DNA from: Pseudomonas sp. G34
GTDB taxonomy: Bacteria > Pseudomonadota > Gammaproteobacteria > Pseudomonadales > Pseudomonadaceae
Assembly (NCBI RefSeq): GCF_031119625.1
Contig: NZ_JAVHZV010000010.1
Span: 62,001-126,000 of the forward strand
DNA length: 64,000 nucleotides
Direction: 5' to 3'
Shown: piece by piece, positions 1-8,471 of the stretch
How positions within the stretch are numbered: position 1 is the stretch's first letter
How the letters are laid out: each line of letters opens with the position of its first letter
Made by a program: the position numbers and the translations under genes
The notes under the pieces: model-generated
Databases searched by the model: none
Told to the model about the DNA's origin: nothing
Seen by the model: only the letters and a program-made list of their open reading frames with translations

Positions 1-2
1 AG

Positions 3-605
3 CTGCGCATCGGCTATATGCCGCAGAAGCTGCACGTCGACCCGACCCTGCCGCTCAGCGTGCTGCGCTTCCTGCGCCTGGTGCCGGGCGTGGATCGCGC
101 CCGCGCCCAGGCCGCGCTGGCCGAAGTGGGCGCCAGCCAGGTGCTCGACAGCCCGCTGCAGGGGATTTCCGGTGGCGAGCTGCAGCGCGTGTTGCTGGCC
201 CGTGCGCTGCTGCGTGAACCGCAGTTGCTGGTGCTCGACGAGCCGGTGCAGGGCGTCGACGTGGCCGGCCAGGCCGAGCTGTACCGGCTGATCACCCGCC
301 TGCGCGACCGCCACGGCTGCGGCGTGCTGATGGTTTCCCATGACCTGCACCTGGTGATGAGCACCACCGACCAGGTGGTGTGCCTGAACCGTCACGTGTG
401 CTGCTCGGGGCATCCGGAGCAGGTCAGCTTCGACCCGGCCTTCGTCGAGCTGTTCGGCCGCGATGCCCAGAGCCTGGCCGTCTATCACCACCACCATGAC
501 CACGAACACGACCTCACTGGCGGCGTGGTCAGCGACAAACCGGGCCTGACCATTCATGGCCAGGTGCGCCCCCACGTACATGGAGACGGCTGCAAGCATG
601 GCTGA
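3..605 (+). CDS. znuC: Zinc ABC transporter ATP-binding protein ZnuC (5' truncated by window edge)
   Basis: C-terminal part of the ATPase that energises high-affinity zinc import with ZnuB and periplasmic ZnuA. The reading frame is open from base 3, and the Walker A region lies upstream of the window. Visible are the ABC signature ([16 protein letters not shown]), Walker B ([12 protein letters not shown]) and the H-loop (MVSHDLH). After the ATPase core comes a histidine-rich tail with HHHHDHEHD, common in ZnuC and plausibly metal-buffering. The stop codon overlaps the znuB start by 8 bases, so the two are translationally coupled. In Pseudomonas zur and znuA lie upstream of this pair, which fits. 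Zur control is expected but its site is outside the window. Confidence 0.95.
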   Translation: MRIGYMPQKLHVDPTLPLSVLRFLRLVPGVDRARAQAALAEVGASQVLDSPLQGISGGELQRVLLARALLREPQLLVLDEPVQGVDVAGQAELYRLITRLRDRHGCGVLMVSHDLHLVMSTTDQVVCLNRHVCCSGHPEQVSFDPAFVELFGRDAQSLAVYHHHHDHEHDLTGGVVSDKPGLTIHGQVRPHVHGDGCKHG

Positions 606-1386
606 TTTTCTGCTCAACGCCCTGCTCGCCGGCCTGGCCCTGGCCCTGGTCGCCGGCCCCCTGGGCTCCTTCGTGGTGTGGCGGCGCATGGCCTATTTCG
701 GCGACACCCTGTCCCACGCCGCCCTGCTCGGGGTGGCGCTGGGCCTGATGCTGGACGTCAACCCGACCTTCGCGGTGACCGTCGGCTGCGTGCTGCTGGC
801 GATCCTGCTGGTCACCCTGCAGACCCGCCAGCCCCTGGCCAGCGACACCCTGCTCGGCATCCTCGCCCACAGCACCCTGTCGCTGGGCCTGGTGGTGCTG
901 AGCTTCATGCGCGACGTGCGCATCGACCTGATGGGCTACCTGTTTGGCGACCTGCTCGCTGTCAGCCCCACGGACCTCGCCTGGATCCTCGCCGGCAGCG
1001 CCCTGGTGCTGGTGCTGCTGGCGCTGATGTGGCGGCCGCTGCTGGCGATCACCGTGCACGAGGAACTGGCCCGGGTCGAAGGCCTGCCGGTGGCGGCGAT
1101 CCGCCTGGGCCTGATGCTGCTGATCGCCATCGTCATCGCCGTGGCCATGAAGATCGTCGGCGTGCTGCTGATCACCTCGCTGCTGATCATTCCCGCCGCC
1201 GCCGCCCAGCGCCATGCCCGTACGCCGGAGCAAATGGCTTTTGGCGCCAGCCTGTTGGGAATCGTCGCGGTGTGCTGCGGTCTGAGCCTGTCGTGGTTCA
1301 AGGACACCCCGGCCGGGCCGTCGATCGTGGTGTCGGCAGCCAGCCTGTTCCTGCTGAGCTTTCTGCTGCCACGCCGCAAGGCCTGA
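598..1386 (+). CDS. znuB: Zinc ABC transporter permease ZnuB
   Basis: Membrane subunit (262 aa) of the ZnuABC zinc importer in the inner membrane. The protein is almost wholly hydrophobic, with about seven to eight membrane spans, and belongs to the ABC-3 family; the conserved early motif [20 protein letters not shown] is present. The start chosen is the ATG at 598, which overlaps the end of znuC (ATGGCTGA). An in-frame start at 556 would sit inside znuC and add 14 residues with no hydrophobic character. Gene order znuC-znuB followed by the lipoprotein and metNIQ matches the PA5500-PA5505 arrangement in P. aeruginosa. Confidence 0.95.
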   Translation: MADFLLNALLAGLALALVAGPLGSFVVWRRMAYFGDTLSHAALLGVALGLMLDVNPTFAVTVGCVLLAILLVTLQTRQPLASDTLLGILAHSTLSLGLVVLSFMRDVRIDLMGYLFGDLLAVSPTDLAWILAGSALVLVLLALMWRPLLAITVHEELARVEGLPVAAIRLGLMLLIAIVIAVAMKIVGVLLITSLLIIPAAAAQRHARTPEQMAFGASLLGIVAVCCGLSLSWFKDTPAGPSIVVSAASLFLLSFLLPRRKA

Positions 1387-1408
1387 CGCAGCCGCCGTGA
1401 TGGCACAT

Positions 1409-1437
1409 TTGGTGGCCCGCCGGCCGCCGTGTAGAAT
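1409..1437 (+). promoter_or_regulatory. Candidate sigma-70 promoter for the lipoprotein gene
   Basis: TTGGTG (1409-1414), a 17-base spacer and TAGAAT (1432-1437), in the 85-base gap between znuB and the lipoprotein start at 1472. Spacing is ideal and both hexamers are near consensus. Seen by eye only, not proven. Confidence 0.4.
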
Positions 1438-1471
1438 TGCGTATTTTTTGCACAAACCGAGACCCGCAGCC

Positions 1472-2299
1472 ATGACATCGTTCCCTTTACGCTGCGCTGC
1501 CCTGGCCGTGCTGGCCCTGCTGACCGCTGGCTGCCAGAGCCAGCAGGCAGCCGAGCCGGCGCCAGCCCCGGCTGCAGCAGCGACGGCGCCGGGCGCCCAG
1601 GAGCAGTTCGACGCGTACCTGGCCGCCGGCCAATTGGCCGAGGCCGAGGCCCAGCTTCAGGTCCTCAAGGCCGATAACCAGCCCGCTGCACTGTTGCAGG
1701 CCCGGCGCCAGCTCTCCGAAGCCTACCTGCAGGCAGGCCAGAAGGCCCTGGAAGCTGGCGACCTGGACAAGGCCGCCAAATCCCTGGCCCACGCGCGCAC
1801 CCTGATGCCCAAGGCGCCGGCCCTGACCACCGGGCTGGACGGCGCCATCGGCAAGGCCCGCCAAGCCGAACTCAGCGCCGTCGAGCAGGCCCGTCAGGCC
1901 GGTGAGCAGGCCCAGGCAGCACGCCAGGAACAACTGCGCCTGCTGCGCCAGGCGGCCGAAGCCCAAGCCGCTGCCAGCCGCGCGGCCGATGGCGCGCCGG
2001 CGCAGGTGCCGGCACAACTGATCGACCCGGCGGCCAAGCGCAGCGACGTCAGCCTGGCGATGCTCGACAGCCGCGACGAGGCGGCGCTGTTCGAGCGCCT
2101 CGATGCGGTGGCCGCGGATATCGTGGCCTTCGACCGCAGCGTACATATCCAGGTGCGCAGCGCCGAGGATCTGCGGCGTGTCTCGGCCTTGCTCGAAGCG
2201 CGGGTGATGAAGCTCGACCCGACCTTCAAACTGGCCCTCAGCCATGCCGTCAAACCGGTTCAGGTGCCGCGCCTGGTGCTGCGCCCCCGGGGCCAGTGA
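1472..2299 (+). CDS. Putative lipoprotein, coiled-coil rich (PA5502-like)
   Basis: 275-aa protein of unknown function. It starts with a lipoprotein signal peptide (hydrophobic AALAVLALL then LTAGC, lipidated Cys about residue 21). An Ala/Pro-rich linker follows, then a long Ala/Gln/Glu-rich helical region resembling TPR or coiled-coil segments (about residues 45-180), and a small mixed C-terminal domain. The ATG at 1472 is chosen because it places the signal peptide at the N-terminus; the in-frame start at 1397 would bury it. It sits between znuB and metN, as does PA5502 in P. aeruginosa. Location is probably the periplasmic face of a membrane. Confidence 0.75.
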   Translation: MTSFPLRCAALAVLALLTAGCQSQQAAEPAPAPAAAATAPGAQEQFDAYLAAGQLAEAEAQLQVLKADNQPAALLQARRQLSEAYLQAGQKALEAGDLDKAAKSLAHARTLMPKAPALTTGLDGAIGKARQAELSAVEQARQAGEQAQAARQEQLRLLRQAAEAQAAASRAADGAPAQVPAQLIDPAAKRSDVSLAMLDSRDEAALFERLDAVAADIVAFDRSVHIQVRSAEDLRRVSALLEARVMKLDPTFKLALSHAVKPVQVPRLVLRPRGQ

Positions 2300-2440
2300 G
2301 GTTCCGAATCAGGCTGCAGTCATAGCTTTTTAGATATAAACATAGGCCTACAAAGATTTTTGAGGTCTAACCAGCGCCGGGTAGACTGGCCATCCATTCA
2401 TGCCTATCCGGCACAACGAAGAACCCAAAAGGTTTAACGC

Positions 2441-3445
2441 GTGATCGACTTTCATCAGGTTCACAAGGCGTACCGCGTCAGTGGCCGCGATATCCCCGCC
2501 CTGCAACCCTGCGACCTGCATATCGAACGTGGCGAAGTGTTCGGCATCATCGGCCACTCCGGCGCCGGCAAGAGCACCCTGCTGCGCCTGATCAACCGCC
2601 TCGAGGAGCCCTCCGGCGGGCGCATCGACATCGATGGCGTGGACGTTACCGCCCTCGGCGCCGACGGCCTGCGCAAGTTCCGCCAGCAAGTGGGCATGAT
2701 CTTCCAGCACTTCAACCTGCTGTCCTCCAAGACCGTCGCCGCCAACGTCGGCATGCCGCTGAAACTGGCGGGCGTAGCGGCCCGGGAAATCGATCAGCGC
2801 GTCGCCGCGCTGCTCGAGCGCGTCGGCCTTCAGGAGCACGCCAACAAGTACCCGGCGCAACTCTCCGGCGGCCAGAAACAGCGCGTCGGCATTGCCCGCG
2901 CCCTGGCGACCCGGCCGAAGATTCTGCTCTGCGACGAGGCGACCAGCGCCCTCGACCCGCAAACCACCGCTTCGGTGCTGCAGCTGCTGGCCGAGATCAA
3001 CCGCGAGCTGGGCCTGACCATCGTGCTGATCACCCATGAGATGGACGTGATCCGCCGGGTCTGCGACCGCGTGGCGGTCATGGATGCCGGGGTGATCGTC
3101 GAACAGGGGCCGGTCGCCGAGGTGTTCCTGCACCCGCAACACGCCACCACCAAGCGTTTCGTGCAGGAAGCCGAGCATGTCGACGAGAACGACCAGCGCG
3201 ACGACTTCGCCCATGTGCAGGGGCGCATCCTGCGCCTGACCTTTATCGGCGAATCCACCTACTCGCCGGTTCTCGGCCAGGTCGCCCGGGAAACCGGCAT
3301 CGACTACAGCATCCTCGCCGGGCGCATCGACCGCATCAAGGACACGCCCTACGGCCAGCTGACCCTGGCGCTGACCGGCGGCGACATCGACGCCGCCCTG
3401 GCCCGCTTCGAAGCGGCTGACGTGCACCTGGAGGTCCTGCGCTGA
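2441..3445 (+). CDS. metN: Methionine ABC transporter ATP-binding protein MetN
   Basis: ATPase (334 aa) of the MetNIQ D/L-methionine importer. Walker [10 protein letters not shown] is at about residues 38-46, followed by the signature [16 protein letters not shown], Walker [13 protein letters not shown] and the switch His in LITHEMD. The C-terminal ~80 residues form the NIL domain, which in MetN binds methionine and mediates trans-inhibition. The start is GTG at 2441. The stop overlaps metI by one base. The 140-base upstream gap shows no recognisable SAM riboswitch. Confidence 0.95.
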   Translation: MIDFHQVHKAYRVSGRDIPALQPCDLHIERGEVFGIIGHSGAGKSTLLRLINRLEEPSGGRIDIDGVDVTALGADGLRKFRQQVGMIFQHFNLLSSKTVAANVGMPLKLAGVAAREIDQRVAALLERVGLQEHANKYPAQLSGGQKQRVGIARALATRPKILLCDEATSALDPQTTASVLQLLAEINRELGLTIVLITHEMDVIRRVCDRVAVMDAGVIVEQGPVAEVFLHPQHATTKRFVQEAEHVDENDQRDDFAHVQGRILRLTFIGESTYSPVLGQVARETGIDYSILAGRIDRIKDTPYGQLTLALTGGDIDAALARFEAADVHLEVLR

Positions 3446-4110
3446 TGGAAACCTTACTGCCCAACGTCGACTGGCTGGAAATCTGGCAGGCCAGCCTCGA
3501 TACCCTGAACATGCTCGGCGGCTCGATGCTGTTCACCGTGCTGTTCGGCCTGCCCCTCGGCGTGCTGCTGTTTCTCACCGGCCCGCGGCAGATGTTCGAA
3601 CAGAAGGGTCTCTACGCGGTGATCTCGCTGGTGGTCAACGTGCTGCGCTCGGTGCCCTTCGTGATCCTGTTGATCCTGCTGATCCCGGTCACGGTGCTGA
3701 TCACCGGCACCTCCCTGGGCGTCGCCGGGGCCATCCCGCCGCTGGTGGTGGGTGCCACGCCATTCTTCGCGCGCCTGGTGGAAACCGCCCTGCGCGAGGT
3801 CGACCGCGGCATCATCGAGGCGACCCAGGCGATGGGCGCCAGCACCCGGCAGATCATCTTCAACGCCCTGCTGCCCGAGGCGCTGCCGGGTATCCTGGCG
3901 GCCATCACGGTCACCGCCATTACCCTGGTTTCGTACACCGCGATGAGCGGCCTGATCGGCGGCGGCGGCCTGGGTGACCTGGCGGTGCGTTACGGCTACC
4001 AGCGTTACCAGCCGGACGTGATGTTCGTCACCGTGGCGCTGTTGGTGGTGCTCGTACAGATTCTGCAAACCATCGGCGATCGCCTGGTGGTGCATTTTTC
4101 TCGTAAATAA
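3445..4110 (+). CDS. metI: Methionine ABC transporter permease MetI
   Basis: Inner-membrane subunit (221 aa) with about five membrane spans. The EAA-type coupling loop (EATQAMGASTRQIIFNALLPEALPG, about residues 128-152) contacts MetN. It starts on the last base of the metN stop codon (TGATG), so metN and metI are co-translated. Length and gene order are standard for MetI. Confidence 0.95.
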   Translation: METLLPNVDWLEIWQASLDTLNMLGGSMLFTVLFGLPLGVLLFLTGPRQMFEQKGLYAVISLVVNVLRSVPFVILLILLIPVTVLITGTSLGVAGAIPPLVVGATPFFARLVETALREVDRGIIEATQAMGASTRQIIFNALLPEALPGILAAITVTAITLVSYTAMSGLIGGGGLGDLAVRYGYQRYQPDVMFVTVALLVVLVQILQTIGDRLVVHFSRK

Positions 4111-4171
4111 AACAGCTGGAAGGGCCGGCGGCAACCTGCCGCCACGCCGCCTCATTTCAAGGAGTCACACC

Positions 4172-4948
4172 ATGAAAAAACTGCTCACTGCCCTGGCTGT
4201 CGTCGCAGCCTTCTCCAGCGCCGCCCAGGCCGAAACCCTGCGCGTCGCCGCCTCGGCCGTCCCGCACGCGGAAATCCTCGAGTTCGTCAAACCGGCCCTG
4301 GCCAAGGAAGGCGTGGAGCTGGACGTAAAGGTCTTCACCGACTACGTGCAGCCCAACGTACAGGTCGCCGAGAAGCGCCTGGACGCCAACTTCTTCCAGC
4401 ACCAGCCGTACCTGGACGAGTTCAACAAGAGCCGTGGCACCAGCCTGGTCAGCGTCGCTGGCGTGCACGTCGAACCGTTCGGCGCCTACTCCAGCAAGAT
4501 CAAGGACCTGAAGGATCTGCCGCAAGGCGCCAACGTGGTGATCCCCAACGACGCCACCAACGGCGGCCGCGCCCTGCTGCTGCTGCAGAAAGCCGGCGTG
4601 ATCACCCTCAAGGATCCGAGCAACATCCTCTCCACCCCGAAGGACATCGCCGAGAACCCCAAGGCCATCAAGGTGCGTGAACTGGAAGCCGCGACCCTGC
4701 CGCGCGTGCTGACCCAGGTCGACCTGGCGCTGATCAACACCAACTACGCCCTGGAAGCCAAGCTGAACCCCACCGAGGACGCCCTGGCCATCGAAGGCAG
4801 CGACTCGCCGTACGTCAACATCCTGGTGACCCGTGAAGACAACAAGGACAGCCCGGCCGTGCAGAAGCTGGTCAAGGCGCTGCACAGCGACGAGGTGAAA
4901 GCCTTCATCCTGGAGAAATACAAAGGCGCGGTGGTTCCGGCGTTCTGA
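4172..4948 (+). CDS. metQ: Methionine-binding periplasmic protein MetQ
   Basis: Substrate-binding protein (258 aa, NlpA/MetQ family) that delivers methionine to MetNI. The signal peptide (MKKLLTALAVVAAFSSAAQA) is followed by ETLRVAAS, with no lipobox cysteine, so this copy looks like a soluble periplasmic protein rather than the usual lipoprotein. Family motifs VFTDYVQPN, DANFFQHQPYLDEFN and PNDATNGGRALLLLQ are present. A good ribosome binding site (AAGGAG) precedes the ATG, and a terminator follows. Confidence 0.95.
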   Translation: MKKLLTALAVVAAFSSAAQAETLRVAASAVPHAEILEFVKPALAKEGVELDVKVFTDYVQPNVQVAEKRLDANFFQHQPYLDEFNKSRGTSLVSVAGVHVEPFGAYSSKIKDLKDLPQGANVVIPNDATNGGRALLLLQKAGVITLKDPSNILSTPKDIAENPKAIKVRELEAATLPRVLTQVDLALINTNYALEAKLNPTEDALAIEGSDSPYVNILVTREDNKDSPAVQKLVKALHSDEVKAFILEKYKGAVVPAF

Positions 4949-4975
4949 TTGCCGTACTACCCCCTGCTGCAACCG

Positions 4976-5013
4976 ATGCCGCGAAGCCTTCACGCTACGC
5001 GGCATTTTCATTT
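4976..5013 (+). terminator. Intrinsic terminator of the metNIQ operon
   Basis: Stem-loop with arms ATGCCGCGAAGC (4976-4987) and GCTACGCGGCAT (4994-5005), one mismatch and a 6-base loop, followed by a T-rich run (TTTTCATTT). It lies 28 bases after the metQ stop. Confidence 0.85.
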
Positions 5014-5029
5014 CTGCGCCCCGGGGCGC

Positions 5030-5461
5030 TCACTCGGAGCGGATAAACCGCAGCACGCCGGCCTGCCGCGATGCGCCGCCGCTGGGGTCATCCTTGGGGT
5101 GGGCGATGCCATCGCTGACCGGCACTTCGGCGAAATCGAACGGGCTGATGCCTTCGAGGCAGGCGGCGTTGACGCCGTACTGATCCGGGTTGGAGCGGCG
5201 TTGATGGTGGGTGTAGATACCGCAGCGCGAGCAGAAGAAGTGCTGGGCGCTCATGGTATTGAAGCGATAGACCGTCAGCAGGTCTTCACCTTGCAGGATA
5301 CGGAAGTCGGCCAGCTCGGCCGAAACCGCCACCGCACCGCGCATGCGGCAATAAGAGCAGTTGCAGCGCCGTGCGCTGTGCAGGCCATCGCTGAGCGTCA
5401 CCTGAAAGCGCACCCCGCCACAGTGGCAGGCACCACTGATCTCGCCGATATCCTTGTTCAT
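5030..5461 (-). CDS. GFA (glutathione-dependent formaldehyde-activating/CENP-V) family protein
   Basis: 143-aa protein of the GFA zinc-fold family. The zinc-ligand cysteine clusters are complete: C12-H-C14 (CHCGG), C33-C35-C38 (CNCSYC) and C77-C80 (CSRC). Members are annotated as S-hydroxymethylglutathione-forming enzymes, but most have no proven substrate. The gene begins 3 bases after the LysR-type gene ends on the same strand, so the two form an operon. Confidence 0.85.
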   Translation of the reverse strand: MNKDIGEISGACHCGGVRFQVTLSDGLHSARRCNCSYCRMRGAVAVSAELADFRILQGEDLLTVYRFNTMSAQHFFCSRCGIYTHHQRRSNPDQYGVNAACLEGISPFDFAEVPVSDGIAHPKDDPSGGASRQAGVLRFIRSE

Positions 5462-5464
5462 CGG

Positions 5465-6355
5465 TCACACCTCCGCTCGACTGAAAACTTCATCATAGGT
5501 GGGTTCGGCCAGGCATTGCAGCAGCCAGTCCAGGGCGGGCTGGCGCTGGGCGCGGCGCAGAATCGCCACCAGCTCGCGGTGGAAGGTCAGCTCGCCCAGT
5601 TCCAGCACGCGCAGCGTCTGTGGCCGCTGGCACCACAGGCCGGCGCGGGGGATCAGCGACACGCCCAGGCCGCACTCGACCATGCGCACGATGGCTTCCA
5701 GTTCATCCAGTTCCAGCGCCTCGCGGGGCGTCAGCCGTTGTTCACGCAGGAAGCGCTCGACCTGGCGGCCGCCGAAGGAACGCCGGTCATAGCGCACGAA
5801 GGGCTGTTCGCGCAGCAGCTGCAGCGGGTCGTCTCCGGGTAGGCCGGGGGGCGCGATCAGTACGAAGGGTTCACGCACCAGCGCCACCTGCAGCAGCTCC
5901 TTGGGCAGCTCGAAGGGCGGGCGGATCAGCACGGCCAGGTCCAGTTCACCGGCATCCACCTGGCCGAGCAGATCGAGGGAAACCCCGGGCACCAGCTTCA
6001 ATTCCACCCGCGCGGCCTGGGTACGAAAACGCACCAGGGCTTCGGGCAACAGCCCGGTCTGCACGCTGGCGATGGCGCCGATCTTCAGTTCGCCCTGCCA
6101 TTCTTCGAGCGCAGTCGGCAGCGCCATCTGCGCGTACAGGCCCAGCATCTGCTCGGCCAGCGGCAAGGCGTGGCGCCCGCCTGCGCTGAGTACGGCGCTG
6201 CGCCCGCTGCGGTCGAACAGGCGCACGCCGAGGTTTTGCTCGAGCACGCGCATCTGCGCGCTGACCGCCGACTGGGTGAGGCCCACCCGCAGCCCGGCAG
6301 CAGCGAAGGTACCGTAGCGAGCCACAGCGACGAAGGTCTTCAGTTCACGGAGCAT
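5465..6355 (-). CDS. LysR-family transcriptional regulator
   Basis: 296-aa LysR-type regulator. The N-terminal winged HTH (about residues 1-60) reads ELKTFVAVARYGTFAAAGLRVGLTQSAVSAQMRVLEQ, followed by a linker helix and a periplasmic-binding-like effector domain (about residues 90-290). It is transcribed divergently from the VOC gene at 6452 and upstream of the GFA gene, the classic layout for a LysR protein controlling its divergent neighbour. The effector is unknown. Confidence 0.92.
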   Translation of the reverse strand: MLRELKTFVAVARYGTFAAAGLRVGLTQSAVSAQMRVLEQNLGVRLFDRSGRSAVLSAGGRHALPLAEQMLGLYAQMALPTALEEWQGELKIGAIASVQTGLLPEALVRFRTQAARVELKLVPGVSLDLLGQVDAGELDLAVLIRPPFELPKELLQVALVREPFVLIAPPGLPGDDPLQLLREQPFVRYDRRSFGGRQVERFLREQRLTPREALELDELEAIVRMVECGLGVSLIPRAGLWCQRPQTLRVLELGELTFHRELVAILRRAQRQPALDWLLQCLAEPTYDEVFSRAEV

Positions 6356-6380
6356 TGATCAATTTCTTTTGAGCTGGACG

Positions 6381-6413
6381 GCAAGAATATTCGCTTTTAA
6401 TCAAAATTCTTGC
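6381..6413. promoter_or_regulatory. Candidate LysR operator
   Basis: Perfect 8-bp inverted repeat GCAAGAAT (6381-6388) / ATTCTTGC (6406-6413) with a 17-base AT-rich spacer, lying between the divergent LysR-type and VOC genes. TAGAAT at 6417-6422 just beyond it could be the -10 of the VOC gene. Confidence 0.5.
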
Positions 6414-6451
6414 ATCTAGAATCCACCGATACCGACCTGAGGAGCGCTCAC

Positions 6452-6877
6452 ATGGCACTGTCCCCGTTTCACCTGGCCATCCCCGTCCATGACCTGGCCG
6501 CCGCCCGGCATTTCTATGGCGAGGTGTTCGGCTGCGCCGAAGGCCGCAGCAGCGATCACTGGGTGGACTTCGACTTCTTCGGCCACCAACTGGTGATCCA
6601 CGAAGCGCCGAAGATGCCGCACCAGGAGTCGGCCATCAGCAACCCGGTGGATGGCCATGACGTGCCGGTGCCCCACTTCGGGGTGATTCTCGACTGGCCA
6701 ACCTGGGAAGCCCTGGCCCAGCGCCTGCAGGCACGCGAAACGGCGTTCGTGATCGAGCCCTACATCCGCTTCAAGGGCCAGGTCGGCGAGCAGGCCACCA
6801 TGTTCCTCCTCGACCCCTGCGGCAACGCATTGGAGTTCAAGGCGTTCAAGGACATGAGCCAGCTGTTCGCCAAATAG
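6452..6877 (+). CDS. VOC-family (glyoxalase/dioxygenase-like) protein
   Basis: 141-aa vicinal-oxygen-chelate fold protein. The N-terminal half has the typical beta-alpha-beta start ([23 protein letters not shown]) and the C-terminal end has [13 protein letters not shown], carrying the usual terminal Glu metal ligand; His8 is the likely first ligand. Substrate is unknown: family members act as glyoxalases, dioxygenases or antibiotic-binding proteins. The ATG at 6452 is preceded by AGGAG eight bases upstream. Divergent from a LysR regulator that probably controls it. Confidence 0.82.
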   Translation: MALSPFHLAIPVHDLAAARHFYGEVFGCAEGRSSDHWVDFDFFGHQLVIHEAPKMPHQESAISNPVDGHDVPVPHFGVILDWPTWEALAQRLQARETAFVIEPYIRFKGQVGEQATMFLLDPCGNALEFKAFKDMSQLFAK

Positions 6878-6890
6878 GTTGGGAGTCGAC

Positions 6891-6969
6891 GGGTTGCACC
6901 TACGCGGCCCGCCCCATCCTACGGATCTGCGCGGACCCGTAGGATGGGTGAAACCCATCAATGCAACCC
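6891..6969. repeat. REP pair (type A) on the 3' side of RAYT-1
   Basis: Nested palindrome: outer arms GGGTTGCA (6891-6898) / TGCAACCC (6962-6969), inner arms CCCATCCTACGG (6913-6924) / CCGTAGGATGGG (6937-6948). The same words recur at 7564-7635 on the other side of the RAYT-1 gene and at 22739-22776. Confidence 0.8.
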
Positions 6970-6992
6970 GCGGTAAGCAGTATCCCCCGCAA

Positions 6993-7520
6993 TTACTCCC
7001 CCGCCGGCATCTCCACCTCCGCGGCCCATCCCCAATCTTGCGGATACACGCCACGCTGCACATACGCGTGAAACGAAGAGTGCGGCCAGTCGCAGGCTCG
7101 ATCCACCAACCCATGCTTGACCGGGTTGTGATGGATGTAGTCCATATGCCGCCGCCAGTCCTCCTCATCCCGGATGGCGTGTTCCCAGAAGCGACGCTGC
7201 CAGACGCCACGTTCACCTTTCTCGATCTGGCTTTGGCGCAAATCCGCAGGGAGCGGAATCTGTCGGGAGAATTCACCCTTGATCCGTCGCAGCCGATTGG
7301 AGAAATCGCTGTCGCCTTCGGGTAAGCGCATCAGCAGGTGGCAGTGCTCGGGCAGCACCACCCAGGCCTGTAGCGCGAAAGGCGCGCGTTGCTGCTCCTG
7401 GTGGATGCTCTGGCGCAGCGCGTCGATATGGGAGACCAGCCAGTCCTGGCGGCGATCGGCGAGAATCAAAGTGAAGAAGTAGAGGCCGCCTGGGCGGTAG
7501 TGGCGGCGATAATCGGTCAT
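6993..7520 (-). CDS. REP-associated tyrosine transposase (RAYT-1)
   Basis: 175-aa protein of the IS200/IS605-like Y1 (RAYT/TnpA-REP) family, single-copy domesticated transposases that act on REP hairpins. The metal-binding HUH-type motif is H59-C-H61 (PEHCHLLM) and the nucleophile is probably Y128 in YIHHNPVKHGL. The start is the ATG at 7520; a TTG one codon upstream is possible. Both flanks carry type A REP palindromes, the expected arrangement. The gene is not inside an insertion sequence. Confidence 0.88.
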   Translation of the reverse strand: MTDYRRHYRPGGLYFFTLILADRRQDWLVSHIDALRQSIHQEQQRAPFALQAWVVLPEHCHLLMRLPEGDSDFSNRLRRIKGEFSRQIPLPADLRQSQIEKGERGVWQRRFWEHAIRDEEDWRRHMDYIHHNPVKHGLVDRACDWPHSSFHAYVQRGVYPQDWGWAAEVEMPAGE

Positions 7521-7563
7521 CAACGTTCCCTTCCTTGGACGTTTTGGGTGCAGTGATGGAGCT

Positions 7564-7635
7564 GATGGGTTTCACCCATCCTACGAGTGGATACATTAAC
7601 GTAGGATGGGTCGGGCCGCGTAGGTGCAACCCATC
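7564..7635. repeat. REP pair (type A) on the 5' side of RAYT-1
   Basis: Outer arms GATGGGTT (7564-7571) / AACCCATC (7628-7635), inner arms CCCATCCTACG (7575-7585) / CGTAGGATGGG (7600-7610). It is a near mirror of the element at 6891-6969 and occupies the gap before the Sco-type gene. Confidence 0.8.
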
Positions 7636-7643
7636 AATCGCTA

Positions 7644-8276
7644 TCAATCAGTCTTGCTGATCAGCCCCGGTAGCTGCGCCGCCAGCTTGTCGATATTGAT
7701 CGGCGCGCGGATAAAGCCGCGCTGGGTGCCGTCCGGGCCGATGATGGCCAGGTTGCCGCTGTGGTCGACGGTGTAGTTTTCCTTGCTGGTATCGGCCGGA
7801 ATGTAGGGAATGCTCACCGCGTTGGAGAGTGCCTGGATGGTGTCCGGCTCGCCGGTCAGGCCCATGAAGCCAGCGTTGAAGTAGCCCAGGTACTTCTTCA
7901 TCTGCTCCGGCGTGTCGCGGGCCGGGTCGACGCTCACCAGCACGATGCGCAGGTTGTTCCACGCCTGCTCCGGGATCTGCGTGCGCAGTTGGCGCAGCTG
8001 CGCCAGGGTCGCAGGGCAGATGTCCGGGCAGAAGGTGTAGCCGAAGAACAGCAGGCTCCACTGATCCTTGAGCTGGCCGGTGGAGAAGGTCTGGCCGTCC
8101 TGGTCGAGGAAATCCAGGGCGGGAACCTGGCGCTGCTGGGGCAGCATGACGATGCCGGCGTCGAGCAGCGCCGCGGCGTCGTTGGACTTGCCGCGCAGTG
8201 CCTGGCTGGCGATCAGGCCGAGCGCCAGGGCAACGGCAGCGATAAGGGCGAATACGATGAGGTGCTTGCGAGTCAT
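7644..8276 (-). CDS. SCO1/SenC-family copper chaperone
   Basis: 210-aa membrane-anchored thioredoxin-fold protein that delivers copper to the CuA site of cytochrome c oxidase or acts as a thiol redox protein. One N-terminal membrane span (LIVFALIAAVALALGLIA) is followed by the Sco domain with C83-P-D-I-C87 and the ligand H172 (VDHSGN), the full copper-binding triad. The ATG at 8276 is used because it puts the anchor at the N-terminus; upstream in-frame starts add a basic, proline-rich stretch. No oxidase genes are adjacent. Confidence 0.9.
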   Translation of the reverse strand: MTRKHLIVFALIAAVALALGLIASQALRGKSNDAAALLDAGIVMLPQQRQVPALDFLDQDGQTFSTGQLKDQWSLLFFGYTFCPDICPATLAQLRQLRTQIPEQAWNNLRIVLVSVDPARDTPEQMKKYLGYFNAGFMGLTGEPDTIQALSNAVSIPYIPADTSKENYTVDHSGNLAIIGPDGTQRGFIRAPINIDKLAAQLPGLISKTD

Positions 8277-8471
8277 GGCGGCCACGCTGGTCAGGGTGAA
8301 GGGTATCGCCCTGGATGACCCGACGCCCCGGCTTCGCGGGGAAGCTGTGCCTGGGGGCGGCACAGGGATCGGCCATCTGGCGATGCGCAGCGGGAAAAGG
8401 TACCAGATACGCAGCGCCAGGTGGCCGTTTACGCCTGCGGCGGGCTGTCACGCGCCGACCGCAGGCCTGCC

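Noticed and set aside
2300..2440. A SAM riboswitch or MetJ box upstream of metN
   Set aside because: No SAM-I/II-like helices or AGACGTCT boxes seen; Pseudomonas normally lacks both.
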